A DNA stretch of 13,868 nt, taken from NCBI GenBank assembly GCA_021820645.1, contig JAKADJ010000033.1, positions 1 through 13,868 on the forward strand, in the 5' to 3' direction. Numbering within the stretch: position 1 is the first letter of the stretch; every line of letters begins with the position of its first letter. Both the position numbers and the translations under genes were made by a program. Below are positions 1 through 7,537 of this stretch, in pieces. This DNA is from Bacillota bacterium. Its GTDB lineage: Bacteria; Bacillota_E; Sulfobacillia; Sulfobacillales; Sulfobacillaceae. The notes under the pieces were generated by a model. It searched no databases. It was given only the letters and a program-made list of their open reading frames with translations, and was not told the DNA's origin.

Positions 1-1169
1 CAGGTATATGTCGCCATCGGCCGATCAAAGCCCATCACACCCAACACCGTGAGGGCTCCCTTCCAGGTCCCTGACATGCCTGTTACCTGGCTATTGGGGG
101 GTAGCAGGATGGAACCCTGGGGTTCGCCAGATAAGGTAAAGGTATCTAGTCGTGACGTCGCTGCAGTAAGATAATGGGCAACAATTCGTTCCTGGAAAAA
201 CCCGACATCGTATAGGGTATCGGAACTATGGGGGCTCAGCACCGGATGCAGGACTCCCCACGAGTCCATGTCCATGGCAAGCACTTCCCAATGCTGATTC
301 TGGCGATTGGTATGGAAGAAAAGGCGGTCCTCCACCCAATAGGGATGGGCAATTCCCGGTGACTCCGGGCCGACCTCGGTCCATGTAGGTTGAGATTGGT
401 GCCGATCTTGCACATACACGTGGTTGCGGCTCCAGCCATGGGTCATTTGGACCAGAAGATACCGCCCGCTTTGCGACAACGATACGTCTGGAATGGCGCG
501 CGGATCGGGGTCATCGAAGATGACCGGATCATCTTCATATGCTGTTTCCCATAGATGCCAGTAGACCTTTTTGTAGTAGTGTTGTTCACCGTCTGCCACC
601 TGTCCTAGCAACGGATAACGCGTGTAATAAAAGCCATGACCGTCCGGATCAAAGGCCACCGAAGCACCCCGACACCGTGGTATGGCTTCTCCCCGGTGTT
701 GTCGCTGGAGGCGATCATAAATGTAGAGGGTGGACCACTCATCACCATGTTGGGAAACACCATAGGCGAGATATCGGGCATCCGGCGAAAGATGAAACCA
801 GTCCACTGCTGTGGGTTCAGTTGCGTGATTCGGATCGTGAATAACAGTGACTTCGTTGTCTTCTTCCACGTATAGGACGGCCTGGTTTTGGTCCGAAGCG
901 CGCTTTAAATATGCTTGAGTGTTGCGCGCGACCTCCGGCACTGAAATTTCGCCCACCTCTCGGAGGTGACGAAGCTGATCGTGAATGAGCTGCCACCGCG
1001 AATCCGAACGGAGTCGCTCCGTCGTGTAGGTGTGTTGTGATCGAGCCCAGGCTTGGACTTCTGAAGCTGTCCCGTCTTCCAACCATCGGTAGGGGTCAAC
1101 TAGGGAATATCCAAACTTATCTTCCAGAATCGGGTCCTCGACGGTGCGAGGGAAATCGCGATAGACCAA
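1..1169 (-). CDS. Prolyl oligopeptidase, S9A family (partial; C-terminus beyond left edge)
   Basis: About 389 N-terminal residues are present. S9A enzymes are serine peptidases of roughly 690 residues that cut short peptides after proline. The N-terminus carries the family signature VDPYRWLED (about residues 25-33), and FDPDGHGFYYTRYP (near residue 170) is a typical propeller-blade motif. I checked the frame codon by codon across the whole stretch and it is open. Only the N-terminal strand and most of the beta-propeller lie here; the catalytic Ser-Asp-His domain would be outside the window, so activity cannot be judged. There is no ATG near the start. I chose TTG at 1169 because GGGGAG lies 8 nt upstream (1178-1183) and an in-frame TGA lies 15 codons further up. 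No signal peptide or membrane segment is visible, so the protein is probably cytoplasmic. It is divergent from the LysM hydrolase gene. An oligopeptidase B-like relative cannot be fully excluded. Confidence 0.88.
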   Translation of the reverse strand, partial: MVYRDFPRTVEDPILEDKFGYSLVDPYRWLEDGTASEVQAWARSQHTYTTERLRSDSRWQLIHDQLRHLREVGEISVPEVARNTQAYLKRASDQNQAVLYVEEDNEVTVIHDPNHATEPTAVDWFHLSPDARYLAYGVSQHGDEWSTLYIYDRLQRQHRGEAIPRCRGASVAFDPDGHGFYYTRYPLLGQVADGEQHYYKKVYWHLWETAYEDDPVIFDDPDPRAIPDVSLSQSGRYLLVQMTHGWSRNHVYVQDRHQSQPTWTEVGPESPGIAHPYWVEDRLFFHTNRQNQHWEVLAMDMDSWGVLHPVLSPHSSDTLYDVGFFQERIVAHYLTAATSRLDTFTLSGEPQGSILLPPNSQVTGMSGTWKGALTVLGVMGFDRPMATYT

Positions 1170-1177
1170 TCCATCAT

Positions 1178-1183
1178 CTCCCC
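1178..1183 (-). promoter_or_regulatory. Ribosome binding site for the prolyl oligopeptidase TTG start
   Basis: GGGGAG on the minus strand, 8 nt before TTG at 1169. It decides the start because no ATG is available between the upstream in-frame stop and the conserved N-terminus. Confidence 0.55.
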
Positions 1184-1353
1184 AGGTTATTTCGGCTAAA
1201 GCCGGACACTCATATCAACCAACCGAAATGTTTACCGATCACCGGTCATAGCGGCTAACGGTTAGAGTGCTAGGACACTTCGTGTTTTATGGCCAATATC
1301 CCTGCTAAACGGACTAAAGTTTTCACTGTACCTCGACGGTATTGGTGAAGGCA

Positions 1354-1382
1354 TTGACTCTAAGATGCCAATTTGTTACAAA
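1354..1382 (+). promoter_or_regulatory. Sigma-A-like promoter for the LysM/SleB-type hydrolase
   Basis: TTGACT at 1354-1359 (5 of 6 to consensus), a 17-nt spacer, then TACAAA at 1377-1382 (4 of 6). The distance to the gene start leaves a leader of about 55-60 nt. If the gene is sporulation-controlled, a sporulation sigma factor would be expected instead; I see no clear one. Confidence 0.45.
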
Positions 1383-1384
1383 TT
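1370..1384. repeat. 15-bp palindrome over the -10 region (possible operator)
   Basis: AATTTGT-T-ACAAATT is a perfect 7+1+7 inverted repeat that covers the proposed -10 element of the hydrolase promoter. A repressor could bind here, but short AT-rich palindromes also arise by chance. Confidence 0.4.
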
Positions 1385-1434
1385 AGGAAAGTTTAGGGAC
1401 AAAGGATCATAGACATCTGAAATGAGATTTTTAG

Positions 1435-1440
1435 TGGAGG
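1435..1440 (+). promoter_or_regulatory. Ribosome binding site that favours the TTG start at 1448
   Basis: TGGAGG ends only 1 nt before the in-frame ATG at 1442, which is too close for normal initiation. It lies 7 nt before the in-frame TTG at 1448, an ideal distance. This argues for TTG as the true start. Confidence 0.6.
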
Positions 1441-1447
1441 GATGAGG

Positions 1448-2335
1448 TTGTCTAATCGAATATCACGTCTGATACTGAGCAATTGGAAACGACTGGCCGT
1501 ATTAAGTCTCCTTGCCGTACTGTTTGGTTACTATACCGTGCCTCCGAGATTCCCTAGCACCATAGCCGATTCGGTAAAAACCTCTCGGACTACAGCGACA
1601 AACCTTTCGAGCGCAATGCGACCCATGGTTAAACTGCGGCACGATTTTGCTTCGGTTCTCCAAACTAATTTGACTGCGCCCGTCACCCATTTTGTGGTTC
1701 AGACGGGAGACAGTTTGTGGTCTATTGCGAACCAGCTTCATACCACGGTCGCGGCATTGGAATCTTTGAATAATCTGACCTCGACCGTCATCTATGCGGG
1801 GAGCCAACTCATCGTCCCTCTAAACGAGGAAAGCAAAGAAGTCGCCGACGTGGGGACTGTGACGGGTTCTGTATCGCATTCAAGCTCTTCGGGAACTCAG
1901 TCGAGCCCTCTTGCGGTGTCAGATTCCACTAATGTACCTGTACCCAGTTCGGCAAATATCGCCACACCCAAAGTCGATTATAGTCAAGAAGACGTGAATT
2001 TGTTGGCGCATCTAGTTCAGGCCGAGGCGGGAACGCAGCCTCTGTTGGGACAAGTAGCGGTCGGGGCGGTGGTTGTAAATCGCTTAAAGGATCCAGCATT
2101 TCCTAAAACCCTCGCTGCGGTTATTGAGCAACCGGGTCAGTTTGAATCCGTCACCAACGGGACTTTTTGGCAGCCGCCTAGTGCCTCCGCCATTGTAGCC
2201 GCCCAAGATGCGCTGCAAGGATGGGACCCGACCGCGGGGGCCCTTTTCTATTACAACCCCAACCTCCCCCATTCGCCATGGATGAACACCCTCGTGGTCA
2301 CGGCTACCATTGGCTCGCAAGTGTTTTGTCGTTAG
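1448..2335 (+). CDS. Membrane-anchored LysM / SleB-CwlJ-type cell-wall hydrolase
   Basis: Residue numbers here count from the in-frame ATG at 1442 (297 aa); the start I prefer is TTG at 1448 (295 aa). A basic N-terminus and a hydrophobic segment (about 18-33) form an uncleaved anchor or signal. A LysM peptidoglycan-binding domain follows (about 82-126, with the QTGDSLWSIA core), then a Ser/Thr-rich linker (about 131-182), then a Hydrolase_2 domain (about 184-297). The latter has the family pattern LLAHLVQAEAG ... GQVAVGAVVVNR, with Glu195 at the expected catalytic position. SleB and CwlJ are spore cortex-lytic enzymes, but this fold also occurs in vegetative wall hydrolases, so a germination role is only an inference. 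No YpeB-like partner gene is adjacent. The gene converges on miaA with a 9-bp gap and no visible terminator. Confidence 0.88.
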   Translation: MSNRISRLILSNWKRLAVLSLLAVLFGYYTVPPRFPSTIADSVKTSRTTATNLSSAMRPMVKLRHDFASVLQTNLTAPVTHFVVQTGDSLWSIANQLHTTVAALESLNNLTSTVIYAGSQLIVPLNEESKEVADVGTVTGSVSHSSSSGTQSSPLAVSDSTNVPVPSSANIATPKVDYSQEDVNLLAHLVQAEAGTQPLLGQVAVGAVVVNRLKDPAFPKTLAAVIEQPGQFESVTNGTFWQPPSASAIVAAQDALQGWDPTAGALFYYNPNLPHSPWMNTLVVTATIGSQVFCR

Positions 2336-2344
2336 TTAGGCGAG

Positions 2345-3313
2345 TTATGCCTCGTGATCTGGGGAAAGCAATAGATTGCGGGCGCTCTCTTCGAGCACAG
2401 TCAAGGCGTCCTCGGGTGTCCACGCTGATAGATCGAGCCAGTGAGCCGATCGCTCAGACCGCCACCAGGTGAGTTGGCGCTTGGCATAGGCTCTTGTGTG
2501 TTTTACGATTAATAGGTTGCGTTCGGCCCGGGTACTTTTGCCAAAGTACCAGTCGACGATGTCGCGGTAGCCGATGGCCGCTAAACTTTGGCTGCGTGGT
2601 GAGACGCCGGATTGCAAGAGGTCAAGGACTTCTCGTTCAAATCCTTGGTCCAACATGGAGGCGACCCGTTCCTGAACCCGGGTTGCCAGGTCGACCGGGG
2701 GTCGGGTGAGGACCCAGTAAGCGGTCCGATAAGGCGATGTCGCATGATGACTTCTCACCAGTCGCCGATTGGTGGTGAGATAGACCTCGAGGGCGCGGAT
2801 TAAACGTCGGTGATCATTGGGATCGATATGATGCCAACTGTCCGGGTCTACGAGGAAAAGTTGACGCCGTATCGACGACCACCCGTAACGCGCGGCTTGT
2901 TGCTCCAACAGAGCTCGGGTCACCAGCGGGTTGGCAGGCTTCGGCGGAAACTTATAGCCTTCGATGACCGAACGAATCCAAAGCCCGGTCCCCCCGACAA
3001 TGAGAGGAAGATGTCCTCTTTGCCAAATGTCATGGATCGCCTCAGTGGCTCTTGCGGTGTAGTCATTTACCGAAAAGGTTTGGGTAGGCTCAATGATATC
3101 GATGAGATGGTGGGGAATGCCTTCTTGTTGGTCTTCTCTAATTTTTGCCGATCCAATGTTCAGGCGTTTATAGACCTGGACTGAGTCAGCCGAAACAATC
3201 TCGGCTCCGATACGATGAGCCAGTCTCAAACTCAGAGCAGTTTTACCGACGGCGGTAGGCCCTGCCAAAACCATCACCGGGATTGGAGCGGAGAACTTAT
3301 CCTTTTCTGCCAA
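2345..3313 (-). CDS. miaA: tRNA dimethylallyltransferase MiaA
   Basis: 322 residues, normal for the family. MiaA transfers a dimethylallyl group to N6 of A37 in tRNAs that read codons beginning with U; MiaB can then add a methylthio group. Visible motifs are the P-loop GPTAVGKT (18-25), SADSVQVY (41-48; the usual form is SADSMQVY), and GGTGLW in the prenyl-donor region. The C-terminal region ending in KHTRAYAKRQLTWWR is also typical. The start is TTG at 3313, with AGGAGG at 3326-3331 inside mutL, 12 nt upstream, a slightly long spacing. The first 17 nt overlap the end of mutL, so translation is probably coupled. It is the last visible gene of the operon. hfq, a common neighbour in many bacteria, is absent here. 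Confidence 0.95.
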   Translation of the reverse strand: MAEKDKFSAPIPVMVLAGPTAVGKTALSLRLAHRIGAEIVSADSVQVYKRLNIGSAKIREDQQEGIPHHLIDIIEPTQTFSVNDYTARATEAIHDIWQRGHLPLIVGGTGLWIRSVIEGYKFPPKPANPLVTRALLEQQAARYGWSSIRRQLFLVDPDSWHHIDPNDHRRLIRALEVYLTTNRRLVRSHHATSPYRTAYWVLTRPPVDLATRVQERVASMLDQGFEREVLDLLQSGVSPRSQSLAAIGYRDIVDWYFGKSTRAERNLLIVKHTRAYAKRQLTWWRSERSAHWLDLSAWTPEDALTVLEESARNLLLSPDHEA

Positions 3314-5015
3314 AGCGTCGATCCACCTCCTCTAGGGATAGTCGTATCAGGGTGGGGCGTCCATGGGGGCAGCCGCGGGGGTCGTCAAGGGATGCCATAT
3401 CTTGCAACAAGGTGCGCATTTCTAAATGGGACATCGGGCGATAGGCTTTGATCGCGGCCTTACAAGCAGCCATGGCAAACAGCGGTTCTTCAATCCAGGT
3501 TACCGGGTGTCCGTATTGGGCATGACCCTGGATAATGGATTCGAGCACCGTGCGCACCATCTCAGGATCATTCGGTAAGTCCTTAAAGCCTTGCGGGACA
3601 GCGTGAACCATTATGGTAGCGCCTCCGGCGTCTGTCACGTCAAATCCTGCCTCCTGGAAGACGTGGCGATATTGGACAAAGGTTTGCCATTCGGTTGTAT
3701 TGAGAGCCATCACATGCGGCACTAACAGCGGTTGGGCTATCGTGGTTGAGCCTTTTTCACGTTTAAATCGCTCGTAATAGAGTCTTTCGTGGGCTGCATG
3801 TTGGTCAATTAAATAAAGACCGAAGGGTCCTTGGGCAATGATGTATTTAGACTGCCATTGAGCTAGAGGGGTCAGATCTAAGAATTCCTGGTGCAGGATT
3901 CGGGAATCAGAGTCGGCGCTGTTCGTGCCCTGGGTGCGAGGCTCCAAAGACCAATTGGCTTGGGAGTACGCGGCGGTCTCATCCCGTGCTCGGTCGGGTT
4001 CAATCGACAAACCTGAGGCTGGTGATTTAGTCGTAAGGACGTCTTGTACCGCTCGATACAGTAATGCCGCGACTTGTCGTTCTCGGTCAATGCGGACTTC
4101 GGCTTTCGTGGGATGGACATTGGGATCGACACTTACGGGTGGCAGATCCAACCATAGCCAAAAAAGAGGGAAACGGCGGTCCGGAACTTGGGGTCGAAAA
4201 GCCTCTTCAACAGCCTGGCGTAACACCCAATTCGTCACCCACCGGTGATTGACGTAAAGGCTCTGAGCATGGCGTGTGCCGCGGTGAAGATGGGCAGGAG
4301 CAATCCATCCGCTAATGCGAATCCCGGTGATACCGGTCTGATCGACAGGTAAAAGGCTATCCGCTACCTCGCGCCCGTATAATTGGTATAGGGTGTGAAG
4401 AGGATCCGACTGTGCGGCGGTTTTGAGGAGCACTTTATCCATCTGTTCCACTAAAAACCCCACGTCAAAGCGGCTTACAGCTAGATGTTCAGTAAGATGC
4501 TGGATCCACCCGGTTTCAGCACCCGGGCTTTTTTGGGATTTGAGTCGAGCCGGTGTGTTATAAAAAAGATTGGTGACTCGGACCGTGGTGCCGGGGGCCA
4601 TGGCCACCAGCTTGGTTGTCCCGGATACCCCCCCTTCTACGTTGAGTTCATGGCCCACTGTGTCTAAAGCTGTTCGGGATGAGAGTCGGACTTGGCTGAC
4701 GGCAGCGATAGCAGCCAGTGCTTCGCCTCGGAACCCAAGCCAAGGACTGGAATCTAGGTCGGATAACTCCGATATCTTTGAGGTTGCATGGCGTGCCATG
4801 GCCAGGGGTAAATCATCGGGATCTATGCCAGAGCCATCATCACTGACTTCGATTAAGCTATGACCGCCCTCGATTAGGCGGATGTGGATGCGGTGTGCAC
4901 CGGCATCGAGTGAATTCTCCACAAGCTCTTTGACCACTGATGCGGGACGTTCGACCACTTCACCGGCCGCAATCTGGTCTCGGACAATGGAGTCTAGCCG
5001 ATGGATGCGGCTCAT
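3297..5015 (-). CDS. mutL: DNA mismatch repair protein MutL, endonuclease type
   Basis: 572 residues. The N-terminal GHKL ATPase has all motifs: E30 and N34 in KELVENSLDAG, DDGSGI (59-64), RHATSKI (75-81) and GFRGEAL (94-100). The C-terminal domain carries the endonuclease motif DQHA(X)2E(X)4E at 404-415 with ACKAAIK (517-523) and CPHGRP (549-554). These three together mark the MutL class that nicks DNA itself, found in most bacteria that lack MutH and Dam-directed repair. MutL links mismatch-bound MutS to strand incision and excision. The ATG at 5015 overlaps the mutS stop in an ATGA, and no strong ribosome binding site precedes it, so translation is probably coupled to mutS. The linker (about 340-385) is poorly conserved, as usual. 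Confidence 0.97.
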   Translation of the reverse strand: MSRIHRLDSIVRDQIAAGEVVERPASVVKELVENSLDAGAHRIHIRLIEGGHSLIEVSDDGSGIDPDDLPLAMARHATSKISELSDLDSSPWLGFRGEALAAIAAVSQVRLSSRTALDTVGHELNVEGGVSGTTKLVAMAPGTTVRVTNLFYNTPARLKSQKSPGAETGWIQHLTEHLAVSRFDVGFLVEQMDKVLLKTAAQSDPLHTLYQLYGREVADSLLPVDQTGITGIRISGWIAPAHLHRGTRHAQSLYVNHRWVTNWVLRQAVEEAFRPQVPDRRFPLFWLWLDLPPVSVDPNVHPTKAEVRIDRERQVAALLYRAVQDVLTTKSPASGLSIEPDRARDETAAYSQANWSLEPRTQGTNSADSDSRILHQEFLDLTPLAQWQSKYIIAQGPFGLYLIDQHAAHERLYYERFKREKGSTTIAQPLLVPHVMALNTTEWQTFVQYRHVFQEAGFDVTDAGGATIMVHAVPQGFKDLPNDPEMVRTVLESIIQGHAQYGHPVTWIEEPLFAMAACKAAIKAYRPMSHLEMRTLLQDMASLDDPRGCPHGRPTLIRLSLEEVDRRFGRKG

Positions 5016-7537
5016 TGGGCATCACCATCGGTTAGCCGATGGTGCCACTCGGCAACCCATTGCCAGGCATCCCGAGGGCTCAAGGCATCTACATCAAGGT
5101 GTTCCAAGGTGTGTCGCAGTTCATCACCGACCGGATCCGGGGCAAACAGAGTTACTTGTTCGATGGGTTCAGTACGGGTCGGGACAGCCGTTTCCCATTG
5201 AGTCAGGTAATGCCGCGCGCGAGCAATAATGGATTGGGGAATACCGGCCATTTGGGCCACGTCAACACCATAGGACTGTGAGGCGACACCAGGCACGATC
5301 CGATGTGTAAACACCAATTGGTGATTGCGGCTCGATACTACTTCGACGGTGAGATTGCTGAGTCTTTGATTGCGGACCGTCATATCCGTTAATTCGTGAT
5401 AATGGGTGGCAAATAAGACCCAGGGTGCATCGGCCGAGCCCAGACGTTCTAAAACGGCTCGGGCGATGGCCATACCATCAAAGGTGGATGTTCCGCGTCC
5501 CAGTTCGTCAAGCAAGACCAAACTATTCGTCGAGGCGTGGCGAAGAATCCACGCCATTTCTTCCATTTCCACCATGAACGTGCTCTGGCCTCGCATTATG
5601 TCATCATCCGCACCCATGCGTGCGTATAGGCCGTCAAACGGCGGTAACTGGAAGTGCGTCGCGGCCACCATGCTCCCTATATGCGACAATAAGACATTGA
5701 GTGCGAGGGCTCTCATGAAGGTCGATTTTCCTCCCATGTTGGGTCCAGTAATGATGACACCACGTTGTGACGCGTTGAGTGAAATGTCTTGCGGAACATA
5801 GTCGGTAAGCGTTTCCAACACAGGATGTCGCATAGCGACGGCATGTAGGCACCTATCCTCGGGGTCTGTTTGCCAAACCGGGCTTTGATAGCCATGATCT
5901 GCCGCCGCCGCGGCCAACGCAAGCAGCACGTCGAGTTCTGCTACTCGGTGAGTCAGTTCCAATACTTGCGTCCGGCATTCTAATACCGTGGTGATGATTC
6001 GTTTTACCCACTCTTGTTCTCTCTGGCGCAGGAGGTCTTCGGCCTCGCTGATGGCCTGCTCTAGCTGGCGCAGGCTGTCGGAGGTATATCGCATCACATG
6101 GGTCATGGTTTGCCGTCTAATCCAGTCGGAGGGAACCTTTTGGGACTGATTGTGGCTGACTTCCCAATAGTATCCAAATGAGCGGTGATAGCCGACTTTG
6201 AGTGTCCGTAGTCCCGTCCGATCACGCTCCTGGCGTTCGAGGTCGACCAAGGTTTCGCGCTGATGCTGAACTAGACGTCGGTATTCGGCAATCTTAGTGT
6301 CGGACTCGTCCCGGATTAAATCGCCGTCTTCAAAGCGGGTGGGCAAGGTGTCCTGGAGCGCACCGAGGACGTCTCGCAGCGTATCCCAGCTCGGGTCGTG
6401 GAAAATACTGACTGGCCAAAGTTCGGCTAGCTCCGTGGATCGACACAGGGCATCTAACCGAGGTGTGCGGTCCAACGATTGCCGAAGGATGCCTAGGTCA
6501 CGTGGAGTGGCGTAACCCAGGGTTATTCGAGCCATACGTTTTCCAAGGTCCCCAATCTGCGCCATGGTCTCTTGCAGTTCAGTGCGGGTTACGCTGTGCT
6601 CGTAGGCCCAACGGACGACCTGATGACGATGCTGGATGGTGTCGATCTGATTGAGGGGACGCTGTAGCCAGATTCGTAACAAGGCTCCTCCCATCGGAGT
6701 GACTGTTTGATTCAGCACGCTGTATAGGGACGGGCCACCATTGCGTATAATGTCGAGTTGGCTTAGGAGGCGCGGTGGTAACTCTAGGCCCTCATGCAGG
6801 TCATAGACCTCTATCTGGTCTAAATGGTCTACCGGCCGATGCTGCGTAGTTTCCAAGTATCTCCATAGGACGAACCAAGCATATTGAGCGTGGCGCTTGT
6901 TTTTTAAGCCCCATCCAGTGAGCGTGGGTGTGCCAAGTTTAGCAGCCAAAGTCTCCTCAATGTGGGGGCCTAGACCACGAAACCATGAGGTCTCGCCAAT
7001 GCGAATTCCTGCCAACGGGACATCCCAGTTGGTCAGAAACTCGGTTGGCTTCCAACGGTCCCATTCAGCAATCAAAAGTTCAGGGTTGGGATCGTCGCTC
7101 TCGGTGACGTAGACCCTACCCGTGCCGAGCTCGCCTACGGCCAATCCCCACCCGTGTCGGTCTCGGTAGACCGCTGCTATCGAGGGTTCTTGATCGGGCT
7201 CGTCTGAAATATAGGTGCCCGGGGAAACTAAGCGGACTATTTTTCGGTCGACGAGGCCCTTTGCCGAAGCAGGATCCTCGACTTGTTCAGCGATGGCTAC
7301 GCTCTTGCCTTGGCTGACCAATTTTTTTAGATAGAGGTCGAGCGCGTGATGGGGGACTCCACACATCGGAATCACGCCATCCCTAGACGTTAATTGGACG
7401 TCCAAAAGAGGAGCTCCTACGACGGCATCCTCTTCAAAGAGCTCGTAGAAATCCCCTAAACGAAAGAATAAAAATGAGGTCGGATGCTCAGCCTTCAAGC
7501 GCCGATATTGGTCTAACATGGGGGTGGTTTTGGTCAT
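5012..7537 (-). CDS. mutS: DNA mismatch repair protein MutS
   Basis: 841 residues from ATG 7537. MutS binds base mismatches and small loops and recruits MutL. Visible features are the mismatch-reading motif GDFYE (F30, E32), Walker A GPNMGGKST (598-606), Walker B with LLDE (D677, E678) followed by GRGTST, the ATHYHEL switch, and QVTLF at 794-798, which fits a sliding-clamp binding motif. The C-terminal helical region is typical of the MutS1 class. I prefer ATG 7537 over a GTG 36 nt upstream. The ATG forms an ATGA overlap with the previous stop and has GAGG 5 nt upstream, and the resulting N-terminus MTKTTPMLDQYRRLK matches the usual family start. The upstream GTG has a GGAGGG only 3 nt away and would add 12 unconserved residues. 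Confidence 0.97.
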   Translation of the reverse strand: MTKTTPMLDQYRRLKAEHPTSFLFFRLGDFYELFEEDAVVGAPLLDVQLTSRDGVIPMCGVPHHALDLYLKKLVSQGKSVAIAEQVEDPASAKGLVDRKIVRLVSPGTYISDEPDQEPSIAAVYRDRHGWGLAVGELGTGRVYVTESDDPNPELLIAEWDRWKPTEFLTNWDVPLAGIRIGETSWFRGLGPHIEETLAAKLGTPTLTGWGLKNKRHAQYAWFVLWRYLETTQHRPVDHLDQIEVYDLHEGLELPPRLLSQLDIIRNGGPSLYSVLNQTVTPMGGALLRIWLQRPLNQIDTIQHRHQVVRWAYEHSVTRTELQETMAQIGDLGKRMARITLGYATPRDLGILRQSLDRTPRLDALCRSTELAELWPVSIFHDPSWDTLRDVLGALQDTLPTRFEDGDLIRDESDTKIAEYRRLVQHQRETLVDLERQERDRTGLRTLKVGYHRSFGYYWEVSHNQSQKVPSDWIRRQTMTHVMRYTSDSLRQLEQAISEAEDLLRQREQEWVKRIITTVLECRTQVLELTHRVAELDVLLALAAAAADHGYQSPVWQTDPEDRCLHAVAMRHPVLETLTDYVPQDISLNASQRGVIITGPNMGGKSTFMRALALNVLLSHIGSMVAATHFQLPPFDGLYARMGADDDIMRGQSTFMVEMEEMAWILRHASTNSLVLLDELGRGTSTFDGMAIARAVLERLGSADAPWVLFATHYHELTDMTVRNQRLSNLTVEVVSSRNHQLVFTHRIVPGVASQSYGVDVAQMAGIPQSIIARARHYLTQWETAVPTRTEPIEQVTLFAPDPVGDELRHTLEHLDVDALSPRDAWQWVAEWHHRLTDGDAQ

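Larger units (their letters stand above)
1170..1447. other. Divergent intergenic spacer between the S9A peptidase and LysM hydrolase genes
   Basis: About 280 bp without a credible gene. It holds the minus-strand ribosome binding site, a small interrupted inverted repeat at 1323-1348 (TCAC/GTGA and TACC/GGTA arms), one plus-strand promoter candidate with an overlapping palindrome, and the plus-strand ribosome binding site. I could not pick a convincing promoter for the minus-strand peptidase gene. Confidence 0.6.

Noticed and set aside
539..844. Plus-strand open frames of 79-101 codons inside 539-875
   Set aside because: They lie opposite the well-supported prolyl oligopeptidase frame, have low-complexity composition and no ribosome binding site.
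2336..2347. Bidirectional terminator between the hydrolase gene and miaA
   Set aside because: Only short AGGC/GCCT or CGAG/CTCG pairings and no T-run; not convincing.
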